Shown here one piece after another: positions 8,268 to 16,860 of a stretch of 48,059 nucleotides of DNA. Position numbers and translations under genes: made by a program. This DNA comes from Pontibacter sp. HSC-14F20 (GTDB lineage Bacteria; Bacteroidota; Bacteroidia; Cytophagales; Hymenobacteraceae): contig NZ_JAHZTC010000027.1 in NCBI RefSeq assembly GCF_019599265.1, positions 1-48,059 on the forward strand. Direction: 5' to 3'. Under the pieces are notes generated by a model. It did not search any database. It was not told where the DNA came from and saw nothing but the letters and a program-made list of their open reading frames with translations. Within the stretch, counting starts at the first letter, position 1, and each line of letters starts with the position of its first letter.

Positions 8268-9438
8268 CATCAGGGAGGCAAGCGTCACGGTAGAGGAAAT
8301 CGCCGGGAAACTGGTGGATGTAAGTGTTTACGATCCGCTGGAGTCAGATGCGCTGTATATGGGCAATTTAGGCAAAGTTGTCTCGCTTCTGACATTGTCA
8401 GAGTATTACCAAGATGCTGCATTCGCCAGCCGCGCGGTAGAGGTTTTCAAAGCGGTCACCGGGCGGGTAGGGGATGAGCAAGGGGTTAAATTCACAACCG
8501 CCATGAGCAACGGGTTGAGCGGGTTCGGTTACGTGCTGATGCTTATGCAGAAGAGTGGCATTCTGGAAAGTGATCAACAGGCCCAATCGCTTCTTGACTG
8601 GACCAGTGAGAAGGTTTATGAAAAAGCAAAAGCTGAGATTGAGACGGGTGACCTGGATCCCATGTATTCAGCGGTGGGTGGCCTGTACTTTCTTTCAAAG
8701 TCCGCCTACGTCAAGCCGTCGAATGCGGCCTACAGCATAGAGCTGGTGCAGCTACTGGAGAGTCGGGTACAAGAAAATGCGCATGGGAAGTACATAGCCA
8801 ACAGAAGGTACCAGCGAGAGGGGACGTATGTGATCAACACCGGATTGGCGCATGGTATCTGCGGAATGATTCTGGTCCTGGTTGCTACCTATCAAGCTTC
8901 TCCTCATGCTGCTGCCGCGAGGCAAATACAGCTGCTCTTGAACTACCTGAAGCAACTATACAAGCCATATTCCGGGACAGAGGAAGACTTCCTGTTTCCA
9001 CGTTCCGTGACGGATGAAGGAGTCCCCTTGTGCCAGCCCAGGAAACTCAACTTAAACATTGGTTGGTGCACCAGTGATCTTTCCATTGCCTATGCTTTCC
9101 TAAAGGCTGGAGATACGTTGAAGCATCAGGAAACAACAGCCTATGGAAACCTGTTGCTTTCCGATTTTTTGAAATTTGATCAAACCAAATTGCCTGTTTA
9201 TGAAGCCAATTTTTGTCATGGTTTTGCTGGTTTCTCGTGGCTCTTTACGAAATGCTATGAATTGACGAATCGACTTGAGTGTCTGGAGGCTGCACAGTAT
9301 TGGCTCCGAAGATCCCTGGCAAATCCGTATTCTTCAGACAACAATAACCTGTTGGATGGGAGCCAGGGAGTTTACAATGTAATCCTGCAAAGCACCGGGA
9401 TGAAACGACAGCAGTGGGATGAAGTCTTTTTCTTATAA
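8257..9438 (+). CDS. lanC: Lanthionine synthetase C (LanC) cyclase
   Basis: 393 residues from ATG 8257, which follows GAAGGG. The longer frame from 8224 lies inside the previous gene. It carries the LanC signature in order: GLAHGICG (His199), GWCTSDLS (Cys271) and FCHGFAG (Cys320, His321). These correspond to the catalytic His and the three zinc ligands of NisC. The expected role is activating core Cys thiols on zinc and adding them to dehydroalanine/dehydrobutyrine to make (methyl)lanthionine. The usual WCYG is WCTS here, a mild variant. Translation is probably coupled to the preceding LanC-like gene, fitting a two-protein cyclase complex. Confidence 0.9.
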   Translation: MVYSIREASVTVEEIAGKLVDVSVYDPLESDALYMGNLGKVVSLLTLSEYYQDAAFASRAVEVFKAVTGRVGDEQGVKFTTAMSNGLSGFGYVLMLMQKSGILESDQQAQSLLDWTSEKVYEKAKAEIETGDLDPMYSAVGGLYFLSKSAYVKPSNAAYSIELVQLLESRVQENAHGKYIANRRYQREGTYVINTGLAHGICGMILVLVATYQASPHAAAARQIQLLLNYLKQLYKPYSGTEEDFLFPRSVTDEGVPLCQPRKLNLNIGWCTSDLSIAYAFLKAGDTLKHQETTAYGNLLLSDFLKFDQTKLPVYEANFCHGFAGFSWLFTKCYELTNRLECLEAAQYWLRRSLANPYSSDNNNLLDGSQGVYNVILQSTGMKRQQWDEVFFL

Positions 9439-9453
9439 GCGGAGAATATAAGT

Positions 9454-10371
9454 ATGAAAATAAGTCTATTAGAATTTGGGGAGGGGGATTCCAGGTCAAA
9501 CAGCCTTGTCCGTCTAAGCAGTGTGTTTGATTACGCGATGAAAGCTGATGAACTTAAGTTTAACAGATTCTGGTTAGCCGAGCATCATCTTAACAACAGA
9601 AAGCGTGCCTGGTGCAACCCAGTGGCGATCGTGCCGGTGATTGCAAGCATTACACAGCAGATAAGAGTGGGAACAGGGGGGGTCTTATTGAAGATTCACG
9701 ATCCGTTTGACACAGCCTCCCAATTTAAGTTGTGGAATAACATTTATTCAAACAGGATCGATCTTGGCTTGGCGAATGGAGGCACATCAAATATCGAATT
9801 GCTTCACCGTTCCGGTTATCCCAGCCCGACCTTTGATGAAAGGTTCAGTAGCATCATTTCTTACTTTCATGAGGAGGAGAAGCTACGGGATCAAAACATT
9901 GTCATTCCTCCCTATCAGGGCACTGTTCCCGAGGTTTGGGCTTTGGGTGCATCCGCCCGCGGCTTCCACCGGTCCCTCCTGCATGGCACCAATTATGTCA
10001 GGTCAATTTTTCATGAGTTGGCGGAACTTGAACCACAGAAAGAAATTTTTGAGAGCTTTAAAATAGATTTCGAGCAAAGGCACGGAAGAAAAGTAAAGAC
10101 CATGCTCTCCATTTCCGGGAGTTGCCTGAGAAACGAAGGCCGTCTGAAAGAACTGCGCAATGAAGCTGAAAAGGATGATAAAAACCACTTCATAGGAACA
10201 GTTTCGTATTTTGAAGACAAGCTGCCTGAGCTATTGCAGGAATACGGGGCAGATGAAATTCTGTGGAGGGACATGAATAAAAACGTAGTAGAGAAATTTG
10301 AATCTCTTGAATTACTGTCCGCGTTCCTTACTAAAGATGAGCCGGAAGAGGAATGCTGCCTACAAGCTTAA
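9454..10371 (+). CDS. Luciferase-like (LLM) flavin/F420-type oxidoreductase, LanJC-like
   Basis: A 305-residue TIM-barrel oxidoreductase of the bacterial luciferase-like family. It has the conserved FWLAEHH (about residues 39-45), IRVGTGGVLLKIHDPF and RIDLGLANG (flavin phosphate region), and WALGASARG. It begins 15 bases after lanC and ends the operon. Known LanJC enzymes, such as that of lexapeptide, are LLM proteins that reduce dehydroalanine to D-alanine in lanthipeptides, so this is the best functional guess. Characterised LanJC uses F420H2. Bacteroidota generally lack F420, so FMN would be expected here. Alternatives are oxidative tailoring or an unrelated LLM enzyme. The C-terminus ends with a Cys-rich tail (EEECCLQA). 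Confidence 0.8.
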   Translation: MKISLLEFGEGDSRSNSLVRLSSVFDYAMKADELKFNRFWLAEHHLNNRKRAWCNPVAIVPVIASITQQIRVGTGGVLLKIHDPFDTASQFKLWNNIYSNRIDLGLANGGTSNIELLHRSGYPSPTFDERFSSIISYFHEEEKLRDQNIVIPPYQGTVPEVWALGASARGFHRSLLHGTNYVRSIFHELAELEPQKEIFESFKIDFEQRHGRKVKTMLSISGSCLRNEGRLKELRNEAEKDDKNHFIGTVSYFEDKLPELLQEYGADEILWRDMNKNVVEKFESLELLSAFLTKDEPEEECCLQA

Positions 10372-11575
10372 AGGGCTTCCCGGATTCTTTTGCAGCCTGT
10401 AGGAGCGTGTTGCGCCTAGTTTGCATAGCGTTTCCCTCGACACTAGCCTTTTAAATTATAATTTTGTGTAATCCTGACCAGTTACCTGTAGGTATCGCAT
10501 TTACCAGGCACTGCTTTCTACTCCTTATTGGCAGCCACTATAGACAGCGGGTGGGATTGGGGTATGTGTTGAATCATCCACTGGCGGGCTAGCCCATTTT
10601 GGTCTTGCCCCAATTTTACTTCTTCCTCCAATTAAACAGCTTCTTTTAACCGCTCTATTCGCTGTTGACTTAGCGCCCCCCTGGGCTGCTCTTGCTAAAG
10701 AATCTCCTTCTTTTGTCATGCTCATCCAGCGCTTTTTTATCTTAGAACGCGCTAAAAAAGCATAGTAAGGTGCTTTCCTACATCGGTGTCTGAGGAGCAC
10801 CCGCTTCACGCCCGGTTTTTAAATAGAATGGCCAAATCTAGCCTTTGGGAGCGGATGGAGTATCAGGGGCCTTCTTTCTATATCCACACTGTTCTCAACC
10901 GGATTCAGTAGGTCTGTTCCAGCCTGATCCCTTTAGGATGGAGGCGAGGTATTTTCCGTCTTCAGCATTAGTACGTTTGTGGTTGTGACGCTGATGAGAG
11001 ATAGGTCTGGGAGAGAGTACCCTACTTCAGCTGTAGAAGCGAATAGGTCCAGGTGACACCATGTTACTATGAGAACAAAAGTCACTTTCATTCCTCTTGT
11101 GGGATTGCTTTCGATACATCTCCCCTTGCCTTTCTCTGGCAGACGGGTATGCGATTTCCTGATTCCCCCCGTTTCTGACTCCACCTCTTTTCAATAAGTG
11201 CCTTGCCATCTTCAATCGGTACCTGTGTTAAATCCCTCGTCATATTGCGGCTGCTTTTAGGGAGCTGCATCAAGCGTTTTGTACTATCCGTTGCTGCATC
11301 GTGTATTAAAGGTCCAATAGGTTTCCTTCACTTTAAATTCTACCTGGATTTACCACAGCTGGTTAGGCCCTAGTCGCAGACCTTTAGACTCTGGTGTACA
11401 CTACGCGGAAGATGAAGTAAATGCAATCATGCATCGACAGGGCTATATGGCTTTCTGTTTGAATAGCAAAGGCAGACAGGGTAGCAGCATCAGGGTGCTG
11501 TCAATATAAAACCAATTCATTCCATATTTTTCATAGAAAATGAGTTTAGACGAAGTTGAAATACGCGCAAACCGG
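10372..11575. other. 1.2-kb intergenic stretch, no gene recognised
   Basis: This region lies between the LLM gene and the first precursor. Several short frames exist on both strands (for example 10525-10809 minus), but none has recognisable domains, a ribosome-binding site or consistent composition. It looks like non-coding or decayed sequence. A TTTAGAC (reverse of GTCTAAA) at 11545-11551 is conserved in the second precursor unit (12210-12225 area). Confidence 0.55.
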
Positions 11576-11581
11576 CACTTT

Positions 11582-11644
11582 GTCTAAGGCAGGGTCGGGT
11601 ATGTCTAAAGAGTTGCCGCACCAGAAATGTAGTGCCTACCTTTC
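11582..11644 (+). promoter_or_regulatory. LytTR-type operator B and promoter of precursor 1
   Basis: GTCTAA repeats start at 11582 and 11603 (21 bp apart), the first within CTTTGTCTAAGGC. TACCTTTC at 11637-11644 fits the Bacteroidota -7 element TAnnTTTG at seven of eight positions and begins 34 bp after the second repeat. The leader to the ATG is about 55 bases. Confidence 0.75.
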
Positions 11645-11699
11645 AAGTGTTAATTGATCAATAACAGGAAAAATTTTTAACCCTTAAAAACGAATTAAG

Positions 11700-11918
11700 A
11701 TGAAAAAGAAGAACGTAAGCCCCCTGAACCTGGACAAGGAAACGATCGCGCGACTGGACCAAAAGCAGCTGGACGCCCTGGCGGGCGGCGCCGGCGATCC
11801 GGACAGTGGCGACGAGGCCACCTGCTTTATTGCGACCAGAAACACTATCAAAAGCGAGGATGAACTGGAGCCGGCAGATCCGGGCGTTGCTGCCGACTGC
11901 TGCATCACAAAAGACTAG
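11700..11918 (+). CDS. lanA: Class I lanthipeptide precursor 1
   Basis: A 72-residue peptide. The leader MKKKNVSPLNLDKETIARLD plus QKQLDALAGG (ending at Gly30) is the Bacteroidota class I leader pattern: alternating Leu, a KExIA helix and a double glycine. The proposed core (31-72) contains Ser36, Thr41-Cys42, Thr46, Thr49, Ser52, Cys67-Cys68 and Thr70. That is three Cys ring donors and several dehydratable residues, joined by a very acidic middle (EDELEPADPG). LanB would dehydrate Ser/Thr and LanC form the rings. The leader is GC-rich compared with the flanks. No Shine-Dalgarno is visible; an A-rich AATTAAG precedes the ATG in all three copies. Confidence 0.9.
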   Translation: MKKKNVSPLNLDKETIARLDQKQLDALAGGAGDPDSGDEATCFIATRNTIKSEDELEPADPGVAADCCITKD

Positions 11919-11948
11919 TGGGCGCACGCCTTATCTAGTGCTTTCCTC

Positions 11949-11982
11949 AAAGGGTTCGGGACATCACGTTCCGAACCCTTTT
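11949..11982 (+). terminator. Terminator after precursor 1
   Basis: AAAGGGTTCGG and CCGAACCCTTTT pair around a GACATCACGTT loop and are followed by T-rich sequence, 31 bases after the stop of precursor 1. Confidence 0.85.
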
Positions 11983-12254
11983 GTTTTCATCCCAACCCCT
12001 GTTAGGAGCGTGAGGCGTTTTGCCAACAAGGTCTGGACTGAGTGGTTTGCTGGTGCTGCAGCCGAAATTGCCCACCGTAGTGGAGTCTTCTTCCTGCCTG
12101 CCTTGGCTGGGACGATTGTTTTAACTGCCTTACGCTTAGGTTAGCAAAGTTTCAGGTGTACCGTGTAAGCACTGTCCGACCTGGATGGAACAGTCGAGAT
12201 TTTTCAGAGGAAGTGGGTTTAGACGAAGTTGAAATATGCGTAAACCGTCACTTT

Positions 12255-12317
12255 GTCTAAGGCAGGGCCGGGTACGTCTAAAGAGTTGCCGCACCAGAAA
12301 TGAAGTAGCTACCTTTC
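12255..12317 (+). promoter_or_regulatory. LytTR-type operator C and promoter of precursor 2
   Basis: GTCTAA repeats start at 12255 and 12276 (21 bp apart). The -7-like TACCTTTC at 12310-12317 is again 34 bp after the second repeat. Sequence is near-identical to operator B. Confidence 0.75.
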
Positions 12318-12372
12318 AAGAGTTAATTGATCAATAACAGGAAAAATTTTTAACCCTTAAAAACGAATTAAG

Positions 12373-12591
12373 ATGAAAAAGAAGAACGTAAGCCCCCTGA
12401 ACCTGGACAAGGAAACGATCGCGCGACTGGACCAAAAGCAGCTGGACGCCCTGGCGGGCGGCGCCGGCGATCCGGACAGTGGCGACGAGGCCACCTGCTT
12501 TATTGCTACTAAGAACACTATCAAAAGCGAGGATGAACTGGAGCCGGCAGATCCGGGCGTTGCTGCCGACTGCTGCATCACGAGAGACTAG
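12373..12591 (+). CDS. lanA: Class I lanthipeptide precursor 2
   Basis: 72 residues, identical to precursor 1 except for Arg47 to Lys and Lys71 to Arg in the core. The synonymous changes around codon 45-48 show that the copies are no longer being homogenised there. Leader, double glycine (29-30), Thr41-Cys42 and Cys67-Cys68 are conserved. It has its own operator, promoter and terminator, so dosage may be a reason for the duplication. Confidence 0.9.
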   Translation: MKKKNVSPLNLDKETIARLDQKQLDALAGGAGDPDSGDEATCFIATKNTIKSEDELEPADPGVAADCCITRD

Positions 12592-12621
12592 CTAGCGCAA
12601 GCTTTCTCGAGGACTTTCCTT

Positions 12622-12655
12622 AAAAAGTTCGGGACACAGCGTCCCGAACTTTTTT
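12622..12655 (+). terminator. Terminator after precursor 2
   Basis: AAAAAGTTCGGGAC and GTCCCGAACTTTTT form a 14-bp stem with an ACAGC loop and end in T residues. It has the same position and design as the terminator of precursor 1, but the arms have changed compensatorily. Confidence 0.88.
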
Positions 12656-12938
12656 GCTTTCATCCCAACCCCTCTCCGGGGTATGGGAGACGGCAGCTGA
12701 ACGGACCTGGTGATGCGTGGCATACCTCTTCTGCCAGCGTAGGTGGTCCCGCTCTAGAAATGCCCTTTTGCAGTCAGTTTAATCTGGTATGGGATAGCGA
12801 CTTCATACTCCTGCGTGCAGTTCGGATAGCGAAGCATCTGGCATGCTGTGTAACCACTATCCAGTATGGATGGGACAGTTTCAGTCCCTTAGAAGGGGTG
12901 GCCAAAAAAAAGAAGAAGTACGCCTGAATCGGGCCTTT

Positions 12939-13001
12939 GTCTAAGGCAGGGTCGGGTACGTCTAAAGAGTTACCACACCGAAGCATTTGTGGCTACCTTT
13001 C
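12939..13001 (+). promoter_or_regulatory. LytTR-type operator D and promoter of precursor 3
   Basis: GTCTAA repeats start at 12939 and 12960 (21 bp apart). TACCTTTC starts at 12994, 34 bp after the second repeat. The sequence between operator and promoter has diverged from units 1 and 2, while operator, promoter and spacing are kept, which supports function. Confidence 0.75.
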
Positions 13002-13056
13002 TAGTATTAATTCATCAATCACAGGAAATGCTTTTAACCCTTAAAAACGAATTAAG

Positions 13057-13266
13057 ATGAAAAAGAAGAACGTAAGCCCCCTGAACCTGGACAAGGAAAC
13101 GATCGCGCGACTGGACCAAAAGCAGCTGGACGCCCTGGCGGGCGGCGCCGGCGATCCGGATAGCGGCGACGAGGCTACCTGCTTTATTACTATGAGACCT
13201 AAGGAGGGGGAGGAGCTGCCACCAATTCAGCCCACTGCTACTGACTGCTGCGCTTCCTACAGATAA
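13057..13266 (+). CDS. lanA: Class I lanthipeptide precursor 3, divergent core
   Basis: 69 residues. Residues 1-44 are identical to precursors 1 and 2 (leader, double glycine at 29-30, Thr41-Cys42), after which the core changes to ITMRPKEGEELPPIQPTATD plus CCASYR. The Cys pattern (one early Cys, a Cys-Cys pair near the end) is kept, but the linker is shorter by three residues and Pro-rich, and the tail now has Ser67. No terminator follows. Some transcripts may therefore continue through the 414-bp gap into lanB at 13681, which has no operator of its own. Confidence 0.9.
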   Translation: MKKKNVSPLNLDKETIARLDQKQLDALAGGAGDPDSGDEATCFITMRPKEGEELPPIQPTATDCCASYR

Positions 13267-13680
13267 TGCTGTAATTGAAGAATTTCCCAAGACTACCGGT
13301 GCATGATAATTTGAAATAATTCTGATTTCTGGGTTGTGGCAGCCGCGCCAAAGGCTGGCACATCGGCAAGACAGGAATACCATTGGACTGGTACTGATCA
13401 AAGTGCCTGTCCTGAAAGAATAGAAGGCTGATGGGACATGTAAGCTGGCACACAGGAACGTGCAGTGCAAACGCCAGTCAGGCAGCTAAAGGGACATGCA
13501 GGTTGTGTTGCTTCCCTACCAGACAGCAGGATTATATGGATATTCATGCTACACCATCATCTTCTCTTATAATTTGCCAAGGCCGGATATAAACTGCTAC
13601 ATCAAGTAGGGGAGTGCCAGCATGTATTCAGCTTACTGTGCAGGAAAACTCCCTTTATTAAGATTAAACAAAACCTGGTT
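13267..13680. other. 414-bp leader region before lanB
   Basis: I see no gene, no GTCTAA pair and no strong terminator. If precursor 3 transcription reads through, this would be an untranslated spacer that lowers lanB expression relative to precursor. Confidence 0.45.
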
Positions 13681-16600
13681 ATGAAATTATTTCATTCTTT
13701 AGAGTATTACCTGTTAAGAACTTCAGCCCTCCCCATTGAGGAGTCTTTTGAATTCATAGAGAGCGGAGGAAGTCCGGCCCTGCAGCATATCAGTAGTAAA
13801 ATTTCAGAACCCTTTATCAGAAGCGCCTTTTTCCTTGCTTCCCCGGATTTTACGAAGGCGCTCGACAACTTTCTGGCAAGTGGGAAGCCTTTTTCAGTTG
13901 ACGAAAAAGTAATCAAGTCTTTCTACAAGTACTATGTCCGCATGAGCAGTCGCTGCACACCCTTCGGGCTGTTCGCAGGATGCGCCCTTGGCTCGTTTGG
14001 CACGACTACCCGGATCGAATTCGGAGAAGACAAGCTCAGGACGATCTCGCGGCTTGACATGTATTACGTATCAGCACTTTCGGAATACATCAACAGAATC
14101 CCGGGCATTAAGAGTCAGCTTCTGTTTTACCCGAATGAGACGCTTTATGCAACCGGGAATGATTTCAGGTATATTGAATTCTCCACCTTCAAATCCACCC
14201 GGAAGTATAGGCTGTCCTCTTTTAAAGGGAACAGCATTATTCGGGATATGCTGCTATTGGCGCAGACGGGTGTCTCCTACACAGCCCTGATCCAGTCTTT
14301 GACCGACAAGAACTTTGAGGAAGCGGAAACGATCAGGTTTATAGATAACCTGATCGAGTCACAGATCCTGGTGAGTGACTTACTGCCCTCCATCACAGGG
14401 GAGGAGTACTTTGGCCTGCTGATTGAGCGGCTGAAAGCACTAGAGGATACCGGTCTGCTGGTTTCTGACCTGGAAACCGTAAATCAGCTGGTGAAGTCCG
14501 GCAATTGGACGGAAGAGTCGAGTGAAAAGGTAAAAGGTATCCTGAGCAAGTATGTGCCTACCCAGACGAAAGACATTGTGCAGACGGACCTGTTCTTCAA
14601 TACCAGGCAGAACACCATCAGCAGTGGCGTCATCAAGGAAATTGCTGACCTGGCAGGAAGATGCATGACCCTGCAGCCTTTCGGACAGGCTCCCGGCCTA
14701 CGTCAGTTTATTACGAAGTTTGAAGCGAAGTACGGAGAGCAGGAAGTGCCTTTGCTGGTAGCATTGGATTCAGAGAACGGTGTTGGCTATAACGTGACAG
14801 ACCCCGGAGCTTTTGCCTTCATGCCCCTGTTGGAGAATATTCATGTGCCGCCAGGCAGGCAGGCACGCAATACTGCATGGGGGGCGGACAAAGACCACGC
14901 ATTGCGCCTTATTTTGGATGCGATCCAAACGGGAAGCAGGCTGGTTGACCTGCAGCATTCAAAAGTTGACGCCGCTGTAAGCGGCAGGAAATCAAATCTG
15001 CCGGCTAGCATGTTCCTCTTTGGAAGCCTGTTGGCAGGATCTTCCAAAGAACTGGATGAAGGCAATTTCCAGTTTTTACTCAGTAGTGCCAACGGTCCCT
15101 CAGGAGCAAATCTCCTGTCACGTTTTTGCCATGGGGATGAGAAACTGGAGGCGAGTGTCAAAGAGACGCTACGTACAGAAGAGCATTTGCATCCAGACGT
15201 GATTTTCGCTGAGATTGTGCATCTGCCTGACGGCAGAACCGGGAATGTGATCATGCGTCCTACCGTGCGCGCCTATGAGATACCGATCCTGACACAGGCT
15301 TCTGTTGCGGATGACTTTGTCATCCGACTATCGGACCTGACAGTATCGGTCAGCAGTGGGTTGGTGGTATTGCGTTCAAAGAAACTTAAAAAGCAAATCA
15401 TTCCCAGGCTCACCAATGCGCATAACTATGTGCAGGGGCTCCCCATTTACAAGTTTCTATGTGATCTACAGAACCAGGGATTGGACAGTTTGCAGCTTTG
15501 GAACTGGTCTGTCTTTAAACATCAGCCTTTTCTGCCCCGGGTACAATATGGGAAGATAATTTTGAGCCGGGCAACCTGGAATCTGAAAAAATCAGATTTC
15601 CTGAAGGCAACGCGCCAGGATTCCACGCAATCCTATTTTGAAATGTTGAAAAGCAAGTTTCGCATGCCGGATAAAGTGGCCCTGGTGGAGGGGGACAATG
15701 AGCTCCTCTTAAGCATGTCCTCACCGCTTAGCCTCCAGATTCTCGCAGATAAGCTAAAGAAAAGAGATGTTGTCCTGCAGGAGTTTCTGTTTACGACCGA
15801 CAATTGCTTTATCAAGGACGAACGGGGAAGCTATACTAATGAACTGGTTATTCCATTCTTTACACAGCATGAAACCGCGACGGCCGATCGGCGGACGCAG
15901 CCGACGCCACCGTTGGCTGAAAGTACAAAGCGAGACTACCACCTGGGAGAACACTGGCTGTACTTTAAAATTTTTTTGGGAAATAAGACCGCTGACAAAA
16001 TCCTTATTGAGGCCATCAAGCCCCTAGCCGAGACCCTCCTGATTGATGGAGTGATCGAAAAATGGTTTTTCATCCGATATGACGAGCATGGCCATCATTT
16101 ACGGGTCAGGTTTTTTAACGGGAGCAACGAAAAGTTCTGGAGTACGGTCATTGACCGCATAAAATTCCTGCTGCAGCCTTTCCAGGAGAACGGGCTGATC
16201 CACAAAGTGCAGATTGACACCTATCAGCGTGAGCTGGAAAGATACGGCAATCATACCATGGAGTTAAGTGAGAGCCTGTTCTTTTTCGACAGTATCGCCG
16301 TCACAGAGTTTTTAGAGCTCATTGACGGGGACAGCGGTGAGGAGTACAGGTGGCTGTTCGCCCTACTGAATGTAGACCGTTTGCTGGATGATTTCGGACT
16401 GTCCTTATATGAGAAGTTTCAGCTGATGAGCCAACTCAGGGAGTACTTCTACCAGGAGGCGAATAAAGGGAGCCAGTCGAAGCGGCTATGGATCAGTTTA
16501 AATGATGGTTACAGAGCAAAGGCAGCGGATATCCGGGAGCTGCTGGATCACAACAGGCATAAACAGGAGGACGTGCGTGAGGCGATCGACTGCTTCAAGC

Positions 16601-16851
16601 GCAGGTCAGAACGGAACAGGCTAGTGACGAAGGATATTGTGGATATTCTGAAACAGGCCCACAGCCAGGAGGAGGTTTCGCTGTCCAGCCTGATAAGCAG
16701 TCATGTCCATATGACACTGAACAGAACCTTCATTGCCAGGCAGCGGATTCACGAAACCGTTATCTACCATTATCTGGCTAAATATTACGATTCTAAAATT
16801 GCCAGGGAAGCAAGTGCTTCCAGGAAAAAAAATGAAGAAGTCACCGCATAA
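13681..16851 (+). CDS. lanB: Full-length lantibiotic dehydratase LanB (copy 1)
   Basis: 1056 residues, the usual size of an unsplit class I LanB. The N-terminal glutamylation domain is marked by MSSRCTPFGLFAG (residues 88-100) and QLLFYPNETLY. The C-terminal elimination domain (SpaB_C/thiopeptide-type) begins near residue 753 with GEHWLYFKIFLG and continues WFFIRYDEHGHHLRVRFF; the conserved His-Met-x-x-Asn-Arg motif appears as HVHMTLNRTF close to the end. The enzyme should use glutamyl-tRNA to glutamylate Ser/Thr of the precursors and then eliminate glutamate to give Dha/Dhb. Starts ATG 13681 after an A-rich leader; ends 9 bases before the S9 peptidase gene, an apparent two-gene operon. A second LanB lies at 24019. 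Confidence 0.93.
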   Translation: MKLFHSLEYYLLRTSALPIEESFEFIESGGSPALQHISSKISEPFIRSAFFLASPDFTKALDNFLASGKPFSVDEKVIKSFYKYYVRMSSRCTPFGLFAGCALGSFGTTTRIEFGEDKLRTISRLDMYYVSALSEYINRIPGIKSQLLFYPNETLYATGNDFRYIEFSTFKSTRKYRLSSFKGNSIIRDMLLLAQTGVSYTALIQSLTDKNFEEAETIRFIDNLIESQILVSDLLPSITGEEYFGLLIERLKALEDTGLLVSDLETVNQLVKSGNWTEESSEKVKGILSKYVPTQTKDIVQTDLFFNTRQNTISSGVIKEIADLAGRCMTLQPFGQAPGLRQFITKFEAKYGEQEVPLLVALDSENGVGYNVTDPGAFAFMPLLENIHVPPGRQARNTAWGADKDHALRLILDAIQTGSRLVDLQHSKVDAAVSGRKSNLPASMFLFGSLLAGSSKELDEGNFQFLLSSANGPSGANLLSRFCHGDEKLEASVKETLRTEEHLHPDVIFAEIVHLPDGRTGNVIMRPTVRAYEIPILTQASVADDFVIRLSDLTVSVSSGLVVLRSKKLKKQIIPRLTNAHNYVQGLPIYKFLCDLQNQGLDSLQLWNWSVFKHQPFLPRVQYGKIILSRATWNLKKSDFLKATRQDSTQSYFEMLKSKFRMPDKVALVEGDNELLLSMSSPLSLQILADKLKKRDVVLQEFLFTTDNCFIKDERGSYTNELVIPFFTQHETATADRRTQPTPPLAESTKRDYHLGEHWLYFKIFLGNKTADKILIEAIKPLAETLLIDGVIEKWFFIRYDEHGHHLRVRFFNGSNEKFWSTVIDRIKFLLQPFQENGLIHKVQIDTYQRELERYGNHTMELSESLFFFDSIAVTEFLELIDGDSGEEYRWLFALLNVDRLLDDFGLSLYEKFQLMSQLREYFYQEANKGSQSKRLWISLNDGYRAKAADIRELLDHNRHKQEDVREAIDCFKRRSERNRLVTKDIVDILKQAHSQEEVSLSSLISSHVHMTLNRTFIARQRIHETVIYHYLAKYYDSKIAREASASRKKNEEVTA

Positions 16852-16860
16852 AGAAAGAAC

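Larger units (their letters stand above)
11541..13266 (+). repeat. Three tandem precursor units (period 672-684 bp)
   Basis: Upstream regulatory region, leader and first core residues recur almost base for base in three units with start codons at 11700, 12373 and 13057. Units 1 and 2 match from about 11541/12211 to the ends of the genes and both have terminators of the same design. Unit 3 shares the operator, promoter and leader but diverges after codon 44 and has no terminator. The pattern indicates recent tandem duplication followed by core diversification. Confidence 0.85.

Noticed and set aside
10525..10809. 94-codon minus-strand frame between the LLM gene and precursor 1
   Set aside because: No recognisable domain, no ribosome-binding site, and composition typical of non-coding sequence; could be a decayed fragment but not supportable.
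11658..11927. Minus-strand frames opposite each precursor gene
   Set aside because: They arise from the conserved precursor sequence on the other strand, have no ribosome-binding sites and change wherever the plus-strand core changes.
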